Of a stretch of DNA of 64,000 bases, positions 18,765-28,078 are shown in pieces. The notes beneath the pieces are model-generated. The model was not told where the DNA came from. It saw only the letters and a program-made list of their open reading frames with translations, and ran no database searches. Origin of the DNA: CBDBND01 sp965262665 (GTDB lineage: Bacteria > Pseudomonadota > Alphaproteobacteria > Rhodospirillales > Rhodospirillaceae); assembly GCA_965262665.1 (NCBI GenBank), contig OZ253551.1, positions 620,001 to 684,000 of the forward strand, given 5' to 3'. Within the stretch, counting starts at the first letter, position 1; each line of letters starts with the position of its first letter. A program made the position numbers and the translations under genes.

Positions 18765-19844
18765 GTGCCGGACTTTTACTCTTGGGTGAAACCGCTTTTG
18801 TGGCAATTGGAGCCTGAGCAGGCCCATCGTGCTGCTCTGCTTGCCCTTCGCTATGGGCCCCCATGGTCGTTACCTGATTCCGGCGGTGACAAAGGACTAG
18901 AGACCGCCGTTTGGGGGCACACCTTTCCTAATCCGACCGGTCTTGCAGCCGGTTTCGATAAGAACGCCGTTGCTATTCCTCAATTATTTTCACTGGGCTT
19001 CGGATTCATAGAAGTGGGTAGTGTAACGCACCATGCTCAGTTTGGTAATCCCCGTCCACGGCTTTTTCGACTCAACGAGGATAATGGGGTCATCAATCGC
19101 ATGGGTCTCAACAGTGCGGGTGTGGAGACTGTAAAGAGAAATCTCGCCCGGCATGAGGGATTAACTTTCCCAGGACCGCTTACGGTCAATATTGGGCTCA
19201 ACAAGGACTCGGAAAATCCCAATGGCGACTATACGAGCGTTGCTCGGGCCATTGCCCCTTTTGTTGATATCATGACAATCAATGTATCATCACCCAACAC
19301 ACCGGGGCTCAGAGCATTGCAAGATCCCGGGAAGTTGGCACATATCGTCAATGCAGTGCGGGATGCCATTGCCACTCTAGGTCGTCCGCCAGCGGTGCTG
19401 GTTAAACTTGCACCAGACCTGACATCCTCGGACATAGCCGACCTCACAGCCCTGGCTCTTAAGGAGCGGTTTGACGGGCTGGTCATTTCGAATACCACAA
19501 CCGATCGACCTGCATCACTCAGATCAAAGCACAGTGACGAACCAGGCGGGCTAAGCGGTCAGCCACTGATGGAATTATCAACAACCCTGTTGCGAACCGT
19601 ATACGAGCAAACGGAAGGTCAAATTCCGCTTATCGGTGTTGGTGGGATTTTCTCCGGGCGCGACGCTTATACGAAGATTCGCGCTGGCGCTTCTCTGGTG
19701 CAGCTCTATTCAGCCCTCGTTTTTGAAGGCCCTGCACTCATTGGTCGATTAAAGAGTGAGCTCCTGACCTGTCTTGCGACGGATAACTTTTCTACAGTGG
19801 CTGAAGCCGTTGGTGCTGATATCAAATCCGGGACCGGACCATGA
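18765..19844 (+). CDS. pyrD: Dihydroorotate dehydrogenase, quinone-dependent (class 2)
   Basis: 359 residues. It has the class 2 N-terminal helical membrane-binding segment (FYSWVKPLLWQLEPEQAHRAAL), FPNPTGLAAGFDKN, FIEVGSVT and RLNEDNGVINRMGLNS. NVSSPNTPGLRALQ carries the catalytic Ser of membrane-type enzymes. VLVKLAPDL, SNTT, GGLSGQPL and PLIGVGGIFSG (FMN phosphate site) follow. It oxidises dihydroorotate to orotate in pyrimidine synthesis at the inner membrane. GTG start at 18765 after GAGGTAAGG. The stop overlaps the ATG of the next gene (ATGA), so they are coupled. Intact. Confidence 0.96.
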   Translation: MPDFYSWVKPLLWQLEPEQAHRAALLALRYGPPWSLPDSGGDKGLETAVWGHTFPNPTGLAAGFDKNAVAIPQLFSLGFGFIEVGSVTHHAQFGNPRPRLFRLNEDNGVINRMGLNSAGVETVKRNLARHEGLTFPGPLTVNIGLNKDSENPNGDYTSVARAIAPFVDIMTINVSSPNTPGLRALQDPGKLAHIVNAVRDAIATLGRPPAVLVKLAPDLTSSDIADLTALALKERFDGLVISNTTTDRPASLRSKHSDEPGGLSGQPLMELSTTLLRTVYEQTEGQIPLIGVGGIFSGRDAYTKIRAGASLVQLYSALVFEGPALIGRLKSELLTCLATDNFSTVAEAVGADIKSGTGP

Positions 19845-20706
19845 AGGCGCTGAAGGGCCTATCAGAAATCGCAGATGACTTTGACGGATTCATTCTCGAT
19901 CTGTGGGGACTCATTCATGATGGGGTAACCGCCTATCCCGGCGTTGTTGAAACTTTCAAAGCCCTCAAACGGGCAAATCTTGCAACCATATTGTTGTCCA
20001 ACGCTCCCCGGCGCAGTCGATTGCTCGTAGACGGGATGACGGCAATGGGCATAGAGCGAGAGTTATACGGGGATGTTTTTCTTCCGGTGAGGTGACATAG
20101 CAGGAGTTGAGTTCACGCACTGATCCTTTTTTTGCAGCACTTGGCACCCGCGCGTATCACATCGGCCCGGAAAGAGACGTCAGTGTTTTAGAAAACACGG
20201 GCATTGAGCGGCTCGGCTCCATCGATATTGCGAATTTTGTTTTGAATACCGGTCCCGTGGAATTGGATCATGCATTGGAGGTTTATGAATCCGTTCTCCG
20301 TGACGCCCAAAACAAAGATCTCCCGATGGTGTGTGCCAATCCCGACGTCGTCGTTTTACGTGAGGGACAGCGTGTCATTTGCGCGGGTGCGATAGCACGG
20401 CCTTATGAAGGGCTCGGGGGAAAAGTGGCGTATCGGGGCAAGCCTGATCCCGCAGTATATCACCTCGCTGCGCAGAAGCTCGGGATTACCGATCTGGAGC
20501 GCGTTGCGGTCATCGGGGACGCTTTAGAAACAGATGTTGCGGGCGCCAATGCCTCAGGTATGAGAGCGATCTGGTGTACCGGTGGGATTCATGCAGAAGC
20601 GCTTGGCGTATCCTATGGCGTGTCCGCCCGTCTGGAAGATGCCGCCCAACTGGCGCGCGTGCATGGCCGCACACCCTGGGCGGTTATTCCTGGTTTTCAT
20701 TGGTAA
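19841..20706 (+). pseudogene. HAD-IIA family phosphatase (NagD/UMP-like), frameshift plus TAG
   Basis: Reads DGFILDLWGLIHDGVTAYPGV (HAD motif I, DxD variant) and ILLSNAPRRS (motif II). At about 20076-20085 one base is missing: restoring it gives DVFSSGEVT. The corrected frame then meets TAG at 20098-20100, followed by QELSSRTDPFFAALGTRAYH, GKPDPAVYHLA (Lys motif) and VAVIGDALETDVAGANASGMR (motif IV). Two independent lesions lie within 25 bases. Coupled to pyrD by an ATGA overlap. The family acts on sugar or nucleotide phosphates; the exact substrate is unknown. The 3' end overlaps the convergent AbrB gene. Confidence 0.9.
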
Positions 20707-21793
20707 CTCCATCGTTTCTACGATTGAGCAGCCATTTTAGGAAGGCGTAAACCATCGGTCCGATAGTGACGATTAGGGCGATGCGTACCACGTGATGTGT
20801 GGTGACAAATGCGGTGTCTTGGTTTAACGCCAGCGCCATCAAACTCATTTCCGTTACACCTCCTGGTGATAACGCAAGCAGAAGCGCCATTGGGTTCACG
20901 CCAATGATCGGACCGAGCGTAAAGGCCGCTGCGCCGCTGAGGGCGAGCATGACAAAGGTGATAACGGCAGACAGCGTCGCGGTGCGGCCGGCCGATGCAA
21001 GTGAAAGACCGGCGAACCGCGCACCAACGGATGTGCCGAGCACGACCTGTGCCGTTGCAATCAGCATGCCCGGCGGTGAAGATGCAGTCAGACCAGCCAG
21101 ATGAACAACGGCGCTCAAGGCCAGCGGTCCCGCCAAGGCACCAGCGGGAAGAGATAACTTGCTTCCCAGCCACAGCCCGACGATGCCACAACCGATCAAG
21201 AGCATGACGTCGCCACCGGATAGGTCTGTGATGGCCGGTCCAATCGATGACGGGCGCTCGTAGCCCATCAATATGACCATGGTAAAGGGAACAACAAAGG
21301 CAACCAGGAGAACGCGAACCGTATGCGTCAATGCAATGATATGAGCATCGCCACCGTTTTCTGTTCCAACAATGGTCATTTCTGTCAATCCGGCCGGAAG
21401 CGCAGAAAAGTATGCTGTTGCACGGTCGTAACCGGCTTTGTGTAGAAACCAGGGTACGGCAATTGCCAAGACCACAAGAAAAATGACCAGCAAAGTTAAA
21501 CTCGCGACCCACTGCCCCAGTTGACCGAGCATCGCCGGATTAAATGCGCTGCCCAGCAACACGCCAATGACGGCAATCATGACCTGGCGCATGTGCCGTG
21601 ACATGGCGATGGGTTGACCAAAAGTAGCAGCGATAGCTGTGGCAGCCATGGCCCCTAGCATCCACGGCAACGGCAAAGATAGGGCGTAGAACACTGCGCC
21701 ACCCACCGTGCCGAGCGCCAAACTCAGCACGATCCTGCGTATTGTGGCGGCGGGTGGAGTCTCTGGCAGAGGCTCTTCAGTTTGCAACGTCAC
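20684..21793 (-). CDS. AbrB-family membrane protein (putative transporter)
   Basis: 369 residues with about ten hydrophobic segments arranged as two related halves. The paired signatures are LPWMLGAMAATAIAA / SLPAGALAGPLALSAVV and FSALPAGLTEMTIVG / LALSPGGVTEMSLMAL. This internal duplication defines the AbrB (PF05145) membrane family, sometimes mislabelled ammonia monooxygenase. Transport substrate unknown. The start overlaps the nadK stop by 4 bases, indicating one transcript with nadK. Confidence 0.88.
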   Translation of the reverse strand: MTLQTEEPLPETPPAATIRRIVLSLALGTVGGAVFYALSLPLPWMLGAMAATAIAATFGQPIAMSRHMRQVMIAVIGVLLGSAFNPAMLGQLGQWVASLTLLVIFLVVLAIAVPWFLHKAGYDRATAYFSALPAGLTEMTIVGTENGGDAHIIALTHTVRVLLVAFVVPFTMVILMGYERPSSIGPAITDLSGGDVMLLIGCGIVGLWLGSKLSLPAGALAGPLALSAVVHLAGLTASSPPGMLIATAQVVLGTSVGARFAGLSLASAGRTATLSAVITFVMLALSGAAAFTLGPIIGVNPMALLLALSPGGVTEMSLMALALNQDTAFVTTHHVVRIALIVTIGPMVYAFLKWLLNRRNDGVTNENQE

Positions 21794-22563
21794 GGCACAA
21801 ACTGTTCGGCCAAAATTCGCTCTTCCAGATTATGTTCGGAATCGAACAGGAGGGTCATGGATTGCGTCCGGTCTTCTTCAACGATGACCTCTACCACATT
21901 GCGCACTTCTGCGCGGTCGGCAACAGCACTGACAGGACGTTTCTTAGCCTCCAGAACTTTAAATTTAATGACGGCATTATAAGGAACAATAGCGCCACGC
22001 CATCGTCTCGGTCGAAACGCGCTGATAGGCGTTACAGCCAATAGATTTGCACCCAAGGGCAAAACAGGACCATGAACCGACAGGTTATAGGCCGTGCTTC
22101 CGGCCGGTGTGCAGACCAAGGCGCCGTCGCACACCAACTCATCCATGCGACAACGGTCATTGATGAAAACACGTAGTTTCGCTGCTTGCCTGCTTTCCCG
22201 AAGCATAGAAACTTCATTGATGGCCAATGCCCACTTGCGTTCACCATCGGCGGCGACGGTGGTCATCTTTAATGGGTGAAGAACCACTTTGTCTGCATTC
22301 TCAAGACGCGCCATCAAGTCATTCTCTTGATAGGAATTCATCAGAAATCCGACCGTGCCTCGATGCATCCCGAAAACCGGTTTAGCCAATGGCATATACG
22401 TGTGGAGTGTTTCCAGCATGAAACCGTCGCCGCCAAGCGCAACGATAATGTCAGCGTCTTCAGGCGCCACGTCGCCATATAACCCTTTCAACGCCTTCAA
22501 ACCATCCTGGGCTGGATCGGTATCCGTCGCCACAACGGCGACGTTTAAATTACTTTTGCTCAT
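21790..22563 (-). CDS. nadK: NAD kinase
   Basis: 257 residues. The ALGGDGFMLETLH motif (residues about 42-54) binds NAD and ATP and carries the catalytic Asp. Then come GMHRGTVGFLMN, AINEVSML (NE motif), LVCDGALVCTPAGSTAYNLSVHGPVL (the GDG/TPTGSTAY-type signature) and ITPISAFRPR-like substrate loop. Phosphorylates NAD to NADP in the cytoplasm. Length is typical of alphaproteobacterial enzymes. Intact. Likely co-transcribed with the AbrB gene downstream and possibly moaA upstream, whose stop is 83 bases away. Confidence 0.95.
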   Translation of the reverse strand: MSKSNLNVAVVATDTDPAQDGLKALKGLYGDVAPEDADIIVALGGDGFMLETLHTYMPLAKPVFGMHRGTVGFLMNSYQENDLMARLENADKVVLHPLKMTTVAADGERKWALAINEVSMLRESRQAAKLRVFINDRCRMDELVCDGALVCTPAGSTAYNLSVHGPVLPLGANLLAVTPISAFRPRRWRGAIVPYNAVIKFKVLEAKKRPVSAVADRAEVRNVVEVIVEEDRTQSMTLLFDSEHNLEERILAEQFVP

Positions 22564-22645
22564 TATAGTATCAATTCATCATTAAGCAGCCCGCAAACCA
22601 ATTCAAATATGAGTGGCGCAGTATACAGAGAGTGTAGTTCCGTGC

Positions 22646-23635
22646 CTAACCGCCCGTTACACTCATGTGGCGGGCCACGGCCGGTCGATTGTGGTCTCGG
22701 TCAATGATGAAATCGTGGCCTTTGGGTTTGCGTCCTATCGCTTCATGTATGGCAGCCATGAGTGGTTCATTGCTCTCACTCTGGCGCAACGGCATACGTA
22801 AATCAGCGCTGTCGTTCTGGCCCAAGCACATATAGAGCATTCCTGTGCACGTTAACCGGACCCGGTTGCAAGATTCGCAGAAGTTATGCGTCATCGGTGT
22901 AATAAAACCGACGCGTTTGCCGGTCTCGCGGCAAACGGTATATCGGGCTGGCCCACCGGTTTGGAAATCGGTGTCCTCCAATGTCCATTTTCTCTCGAGA
23001 TTTGCCCGTACCATCGAAAGCGGTAGGTACTGATGGGTCCGATCGCCATCGATATCACCCATCGGCATTGTTTCAATGAAGGTCAAGTCGAAACTTTGTT
23101 CGCCACACCATTCAATCATGTGGTCGAATTCAGGTTCATTCACCTCACGCATCGCAACCGTATTAATCTTAATGCTCAGCCCCGCTTCCTTAGCAGCGTT
23201 CAATCCAGTTAACACTTTGTCCAGGTCGCCCCATCGTGTAATGACCCGAAAGCGGTCAGGATCCAACGTATCGAGAGAAACATTAATACGGCGTATCCCG
23301 GCATCCACCAATTGATCTGCAAACTCCGCCAGCCGTGTTCCATTCGTAGTTAACGTCAATTCGTCCAGCGCATTTGTTTTGATGTGGCGGCCTAAGGAAT
23401 TAACAAGCGACATTACATTGCGGCGCACCAAAGGCTCACCACCGGTTAGTCGTAATTTGCGAACACCGAGTTCAACAAATGCGCTGCAAAGACGGTCCAG
23501 CTCTTCAAGAGTGAGCAAATCGCGCTTTGGCAGAAAAACCATATCTTCTGCCATGCAATAAACACATCGCAGGTCACAGCGGTCTGTGACTGAAACGCGA
23601 AGATAGGTTATGGGGCGTCCGTAAGGGTCAATCAT
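22646..23635 (-). CDS. moaA: GTP 3',8-cyclase, molybdenum cofactor synthesis
   Basis: 329 residues. N-terminal radical SAM cluster C20-x3-C24-x2-C27 (CDLRCVYC), LRLTGGEPLVRR, TLTTNGTRL, INVSLDTLDPDRF and KINTVAMR. The C-terminal second cluster CESCNRVRLTCTGMLYMC fits Cx2Cx13C. The C terminus ends in GlyGly, as MoaA requires. It converts GTP to the cyclic intermediate of molybdopterin synthesis. Intact, which suggests molybdoenzymes are still used. Confidence 0.97.
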   Translation of the reverse strand: MIDPYGRPITYLRVSVTDRCDLRCVYCMAEDMVFLPKRDLLTLEELDRLCSAFVELGVRKLRLTGGEPLVRRNVMSLVNSLGRHIKTNALDELTLTTNGTRLAEFADQLVDAGIRRINVSLDTLDPDRFRVITRWGDLDKVLTGLNAAKEAGLSIKINTVAMREVNEPEFDHMIEWCGEQSFDLTFIETMPMGDIDGDRTHQYLPLSMVRANLERKWTLEDTDFQTGGPARYTVCRETGKRVGFITPMTHNFCESCNRVRLTCTGMLYMCLGQNDSADLRMPLRQSESNEPLMAAIHEAIGRKPKGHDFIIDRDHNRPAVARHMSVTGG

Positions 23636-23854
23636 GATATTGGTTTATCGTGAGGGAGGCGCGAAGCGCAATAGGCGCATTAGATTTCTTATATGGGAGA
23701 ACACATTAGCTAACTCAAGTGCCTGTGTCTTAGCGCCGCAAGAACCCTCAAACAAACAATGGATTCAGTCATTTCGAACAGTGGTCTTTGCTATTTGGGC
23801 GGGGACCCTACTCTTGCTATGGTCCATTCGGAGCAGGGAAGGATCGCGGGTGAA

Positions 23855-24511
23855 ATGAGCAGTACCCTTCAAATGGCGCAACTATTGTGCACCCGACTAT
23901 GTCACGATCTAGCTGGGCCAATCGGTGCCGTGTCGGCCGGGGTAGAGTTGATGGGAACGGACCCGTCTCTCATAGACGATGAAACGTTGGCTCTATTGTC
24001 GGGTAGCGCTGAGGCCGCTTCGCGAAAACTCAAGTTTCTGCGAATAGCTTTTGGTTGGACCGGAAGCGGTTCATCACCACTTGATCAAGTGGGTGGAGCT
24101 TTTGAAGATTATTTGATTTCTATGTCGGGCCCATCCGGTGGCCCCACGTTGACATGGCCCAATCAATCAGATCTCGAACTTTTGACCCAAAGGCTGGCTG
24201 AAGAAGCAGCACAAGTGCTGGCTAACATCGCTCTCATCGGATTTGAGGTGCAACCTGGATGCCGCAGCCTAACCATCGAAGTTGCTGCGCAAGGAAACCG
24301 CACATCTGTCTCGGTCTTAAATAAACCTTCTAGAGACTCCATAAAGATTCGCGACGACATAAAGAGGGCGACTGAGGATGCGGAAGATATTTCATTAACA
24401 CCCCAAACGATCCAGGCGCATCTTGCCAGGCAGCTTATCTCTAAGACCGGGGGGAAATTTGTTATTGGAACCTCACCCAATGGAGCCCTTACCACCGTAG
24501 AATGGCAATAA
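23855..24511 (+). CDS. chpT: Histidine phosphotransferase ChpT
   Basis: 218 residues. The DHp-like helix MAQLLCTRLCHDLAGPIGAVSAGVELM carries the phospho-accepting His17. The four-helix hairpin is followed by a degenerate GHKL-like domain (LTQRLAEEAAQVLANIALIGFE, QTIQAHLARQLISKTGGKFVIGTSPNGALTTVEW) without ATP-binding boxes. ChpT relays phosphate from CckA to CtrA and CpdR in alphaproteobacterial cell-cycle control, so this gene is the best taxonomic marker here. Start at 23855 chosen so that the first helix begins the protein; AAGGA lies 12 bases upstream and an open extension reaches 23759. Intact; an IS630 lies 112 bases downstream. Confidence 0.9.
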   Translation: MSSTLQMAQLLCTRLCHDLAGPIGAVSAGVELMGTDPSLIDDETLALLSGSAEAASRKLKFLRIAFGWTGSGSSPLDQVGGAFEDYLISMSGPSGGPTLTWPNQSDLELLTQRLAEEAAQVLANIALIGFEVQPGCRSLTIEVAAQGNRTSVSVLNKPSRDSIKIRDDIKRATEDAEDISLTPQTIQAHLARQLISKTGGKFVIGTSPNGALTTVEWQ

Positions 24512-24623
24512 TCTGATCCTTTTCACTCGGTGATGGGTGTTCTTCACTTCGTGATCACGAATTGTATCGAGCCGCAAATGTTTGCCTTCTGTCTCTTTAT
24601 CGGTAGGTTTGAACTCACTAATA

Positions 24624-25784
24624 CCAACGGTCATTGAATTTGACCTTCGTGTGCCCATTTGCGCATACCAATCGACATGATTTTCGAGGGCTTGTCGATG
24701 AGCTTGTTCCAGGCGTGGCATGCCGCATCGACGATGTCTTCGTAACTGTCGAAGACGCGGTGCGACAGGTAGGTCTGGCGCAGGTACTGCCAGATGTTTT
24801 CGGCCGGGTTCAGCTCCGGCGATCTGGGCGGCAGGAACAGCGGCGTGATGTTGTCGGGGAACTCCAATTCGGTGGTGGTGTGCCAGCCGGCGCGGTCCAT
24901 GAGGAGGACGGCGTGTGAGCCGTCGGCGACGGTGCGGCTAATCTCTTCGAGATGGGCCGGCATGGCATGGGTGTCGGCGAACGGCATCGCCACGGCCGCA
25001 CCGGTACCGCGCGCCGGGCAGACGGCGCCGAACAGATAGGCGCTCTGGTAGCGCTGGTCCTTGGGCTGACGCGGACGGCTGCCGGTGCGCGCCCACTGCC
25101 GGACGATGCCGTTCTTCTGGCCAAGGCGCATCTCGTCTTGCCACCACAGCTCGACCGGCGTTGCGGGCGGCAGGTGGGCTACCGCCGCGGCGAGCGCCCG
25201 GGGGAAGTTTCTTTAAACGTCTCCAGCATTGCCGCATCTTGGCCCGGATGGCGCACCCGGGCGCTCATGTGCGAGAAGCCGAGATCGTGCAGCAGGCGCG
25301 AGACCGAGCGCTCGTGATACTCCACCCCGAAGCGGTCCCGGATAACCTCCTTGAGGTCGAGCCGGCGCCAGCGTACGACGCCGTCGCTGTCCGGGTCCGC
25401 CTCGACGATCTCCGCCAACGCCACCCTCTCCACCGCCGTCAGCTGCGGAACCGCGCCGGGAGATTTGTGGTCGTGCAGGCCCTCGGGGCCTGCCTGATTG
25501 AACCGGGACACCCAGTCGCGCAGGCTCTGGCGGTCCATGCCGCCAACCGCCGCCGCATCCCTACGGTTCATGCCATCATAAACCGCCGCAATCGCCAGAA
25601 GGCGGCGCACCTGATTGGGATCTGTCGCTTTGCGCGCCAAGGCCCGCGCTTGGACCGCGTCATAGTCCGTTCGCAACGGGATCTTCGCCGACATCAAATC
25701 CTCCATTTAAAGCCGGCTTTCTATGAATCACATCATTGCGCCGTGGGGAATCCCTAAAAGAGAATCAATCTCAACGACCGCTGG
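24624..25784 (-). mobile_element. IS630-family insertion sequence (third subgroup)
   Basis: 1161 bp. Ends are CCAACGGTCATTGAATTT and, reversed, CCAGCGGTCGTTGAGATT, flanked by TA at 24622-24623 and 25785-25786. Its right side abuts an IS21 remnant. A 3' piece of the same element lies at 27249-27411. Confidence 0.85.
24631..25694 (-). pseudogene. IS630-family transposase, single frameshift
   Basis: Start at 25694 after GGAGGA. HTH (NRRDAAAVGGMDRQSLRDWV), then VVRWRRLDLKEVI and SVSRLLHDLGFSH. At about 25205-25215 (TTTAAAGAAAC) the frame shifts by -1 and continues NFPRALAAAVAHLPPATPVELWWQDEMRLGQKNG (first catalytic position), HAVLLMDRAGWH (second) and RSPELNPAENIWQYLR (Glu). It could be a simple one-base deletion or a programmed -1 shift on the A-rich run. 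No undamaged copy is present to decide. Confidence 0.82.
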
Positions 25785-25786
25785 TA

Positions 25787-25972
25787 TGAGTCCACGGGAG
25801 CGGCGGGAATGTCCCGGCCGCGGGCGGCGCAAAAGTCTGCCACCTGTAGCCTTCGATCCTTTTGGGGATGGAAGGTGGGAGGATGTACTTGGTGGACCTT
25901 TATCTAACCGTGCGACTGGCGTGCCATGTGGAAGAGCTGAGCCAGCGAGAAGCAGCAAGACGGTTTGGGCTA
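25787..25972 (+). mobile_element. IS21-family 5' remnant with istA start
   Basis: Same terminal sequence as 150-278, in the opposite orientation. ATG at 25883 opens MYLVDLYLTVRLACHVEELS and QREAARRFGLS, the istA N-terminal HTH. Truncated at about 25972 by an IS630 scrap. Confidence 0.75.
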
Positions 25973-26017
25973 TCCTCGCCGTAAGGATCAAGACGGCGCT
26001 GGCGCGACGGCCGTGGT
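25973..26017 (-). mobile_element. 45-base scrap of IS630 (14840-type)
   Basis: Nearly identical to the linker region of the transposase at 14853-15813 (near 15620-15665). It is sandwiched between the IS21 remnant and the integrase fragment. At 1-278 an IS630 piece likewise lies close to the same IS21 end, so one rearrangement may have spread both. Confidence 0.75.
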
Positions 26018-26746
26018 TTGGCCGAAGCCCGTGCGGCCGCTTTCGAGAACCGCAAGCTGGCCCGTGCTGGCGGTGATCCGTTGGCACTCAGGCGGCGGCC
26101 CAATATTCCGACCTTTGAGGAAGCCGCCCGGACGGTAATCGAAATCCACAAGCCGACATGGCGCACCGGCAGTACGTCCGCCAGGCAATGGGAAGCATCC
26201 CTACGGCGATACGCCTTTCCCCTTCTCGGCGCCAGGGCTGTGGACACGATTACTACAGCGGACGTGATGGCGGTCTTGGTTCCCCTATGGACCGAGAAGG
26301 CAGAGACCGCCCGCCGGGTTCGCCAACGCATCAGCGCGATCATGAAGTGGGCGGTCGCGCAAGGATATCGCGGCGACAATCCCGCCGGCGATGCCATTGC
26401 GGCCGCGTTACCCAAAGCCAGCGATACGCCTAAGCATTTTCGAGCCGTTCACCACACAAGGGCCGGCGATGCCATCCGGGCGGCAAGGGGCTCCCAGGCT
26501 TCGCTATCGGTAAAGCTGGCATTCGAGTTTCTGGTTCTGACCGCCGCGCGTTCGGGAGAGGTCCGACACGCCTTGTGGTCCGAGTTCGACATGGAGGCGG
26601 CGATATGGACCATACCCGGCGAGCGGATGAAGACCGGACGCGAGCATCGCGTCCCCCTATCGGGCCGGGCCCTGGAGATCCTGGATGAAGCACGGGCGCT
26701 GCCCGACACGCGAGGCAACTTTCGTCGAAGCCTATCCGGTCGTTAA
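26018..26746 (+). pseudogene. Tyrosine recombinase (P4-type phage integrase), truncated both ends
   Basis: Contains the arm/core-binding part (LAEARAAAFENRKLARAGGDPLA...FEEAARTVIEIHKPTWR), the core SAM-like helix (ISAIMKWAVAQGYRGDNPAG) and the first catalytic Arg in FEFLVLTAARSGEVRHALWSEFD, followed by IPGERMKTGREHRVPLS. The HxxR, second His and Tyr motifs are missing, because the homology ends near 26705. N terminus cut by the IS630 scrap. A marker of a former genomic island; no att site is evident. Confidence 0.85.
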
Positions 26747-27082
26747 CACAGCGCCAAAGGTATCTGTTCGGCAACGCCGCAGAGGTCCGACGTACTGCTT
26801 CGGTCGGGTCGGAATGGGCCGGCTCGACTCATCACCGGTACAATCACGATTGACGCCGATCTCAACGACGTGATCGCCATTCAGAGAGCTGCCACGCTCC
26901 GAAAACTCTTGACAGCCCTGTTGGCGCGCACGGCAGCTCGGTGGGTTGGCGGTAAACCTTCGTCCGTCGGCTGAACCTGTTCACCGCTGCGGCTCTCCGT
27001 CACATCGCGGCGAACCCCTGATCTTCCCGAAAACTTGGCGGGTTCAATCGGTCGTCGCAACACTCTGGCATAGGAGGTTGCT
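26747..27082. other. 336-base gap without a recognised gene
   Basis: GC-rich, with no convincing open frame. It carries the natural ribosome-binding site (AGGAGG) of the IS30 transposase start at 27083 and probably that element's left end. Confidence 0.4.
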
Positions 27083-27934
27083 ATGACGGTACGCAGACGG
27101 CGGTCGGATCGGTCTGGACGGAGCAAGTTGCATTCGCCAGGTCGACCGGACTCGGCACGGCGTGAGGAGCTTGTTCGGTTCTGGGCAGCGATTGCGACGG
27201 GGCGTTCGAGCGAGGACGCGGCCCGAGATGCCGGTGTATCCCCTCCGGTACCTGCGCTAGACCTACCTGTCGAACCGCGTCTTCGACAGTTACGAAGACA
27301 TCGTCGATGCGGCATGCCACGCCTGGAACAAGCGCATCGACAAGCCCTGGAAAATCATGTCGATTGGTATGCGCAAATGGGCACACGAAGGTCAAATTCA
27401 ATGACCGTTGGTATTATTGCCGTGGTGGACGGGCTCAAGGGCTTCCCCGAGGCGATCACGGCCGCCTTCCCGGACACGACGGTTCAGACCTGTATCGTGC
27501 ACTTGGTGCGCCACTCACTGAACTTCTGCAGCTGGAAAGACCGCAAGATGGTGGCTGCCGACCTGCGCCGAATCTACGAGGCTGCCACCGCCGATGCGGC
27601 AGCCGGTGAACTCAATGCATTCGAGGAAAAATGGACCGGGAAATATCCGTCAATCGCGCCGGCCTGGCGCCGGGCGTGGGACGAGGTGACACCCTTCTTT
27701 GCGTTCGATCCGGCGATCCGAAAGATCATTTACACCACCACTGCCATAGAAAGCCTCAACCGCGTGATCCGGAAATCGATAAAAACACGCGGATCGTTTC
27801 CGACCGAGGAGGCTGCAACTAAGCTGATCTATCTGGCGATCCGCAACTTCGAAAAGGGCGGCAGAAATGTCCGCGAATGGTTTGATGCCCGAAATCAATT
27901 TGCGATGCTGTACGCAGAGCGTTTCAACACGTGA
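27083..27934 (+). pseudogene. Chimeric transposase ORF: IS30 start, IS630 segment, IS256 end
   Basis: A single open frame of 283 codons made of three transposases. 27083-27248 is an IS30 N terminus (REELVRFWAAIATGRSSEDA, AARDAGVSPPV). 27249-27411 is the 3' end of the 24624-type IS630 read in a foreign frame. 27412-27934 is the C-terminal half of an IS256 (mutator-type) transposase (AVVDGLKGFPEAI, IVHLVRHSLNF, TTTAIESLNRVIRKSIKTRG, AMLYAERF). The IS630 end meets IS256 at a TA, as expected for insertion into IS256. The native IS30 ATG and AGGAGG are kept, so it could be translated, but it lacks a whole catalytic core. Confidence 0.85.
27249..27411 (+). mobile_element. 3' fragment of IS630 (24624-type)
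   Basis: Matches the inverted end of the element at 24624-25784 from the YLRQTYLS codons to the terminal GACCGTTGG, followed by TA. The left part was lost by deletion next to the IS30 fragment. Confidence 0.88.
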
Positions 27935-27991
27935 CCGTATCTGAAACCCGAATGGGCCAAGCCAGATACACAGAGTTTAGGATACTCCCCC
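27412..27991 (+). mobile_element. IS256-family 3' half
   Basis: Transposase C terminus to 27934, then a terminal region with GCCAGATACACAGAGTTTAG and GATACTCCC, resembling the inverted-repeat ends of IS256-group elements. The 5' half is absent from the window. Confidence 0.75.
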
Positions 27992-28078
27992 AACTCGTGG
28001 CGCATGTTGATGATGGAGTCTAGGCGGGCGCGGAAAAGGTCGTCGTGATCAACCTTGGGCGTCGGTTTCGGGCGCATC
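27990..28078 (-). mobile_element. IS5-type transposase N-terminal scrap
   Basis: Minus-strand codons MRPKPTPKVDHDDLFRARLD followed by SIINMRHEL resemble the start of a common IS5-family transposase. It ends at the IS256 terminus. Too short for firm family assignment. Confidence 0.5.

Noticed and set aside
20718..21512. 264-codon frame opposite phase in the AbrB gene
   Set aside because: Shadow of an AbrB gene with clear family motifs in the other frame.
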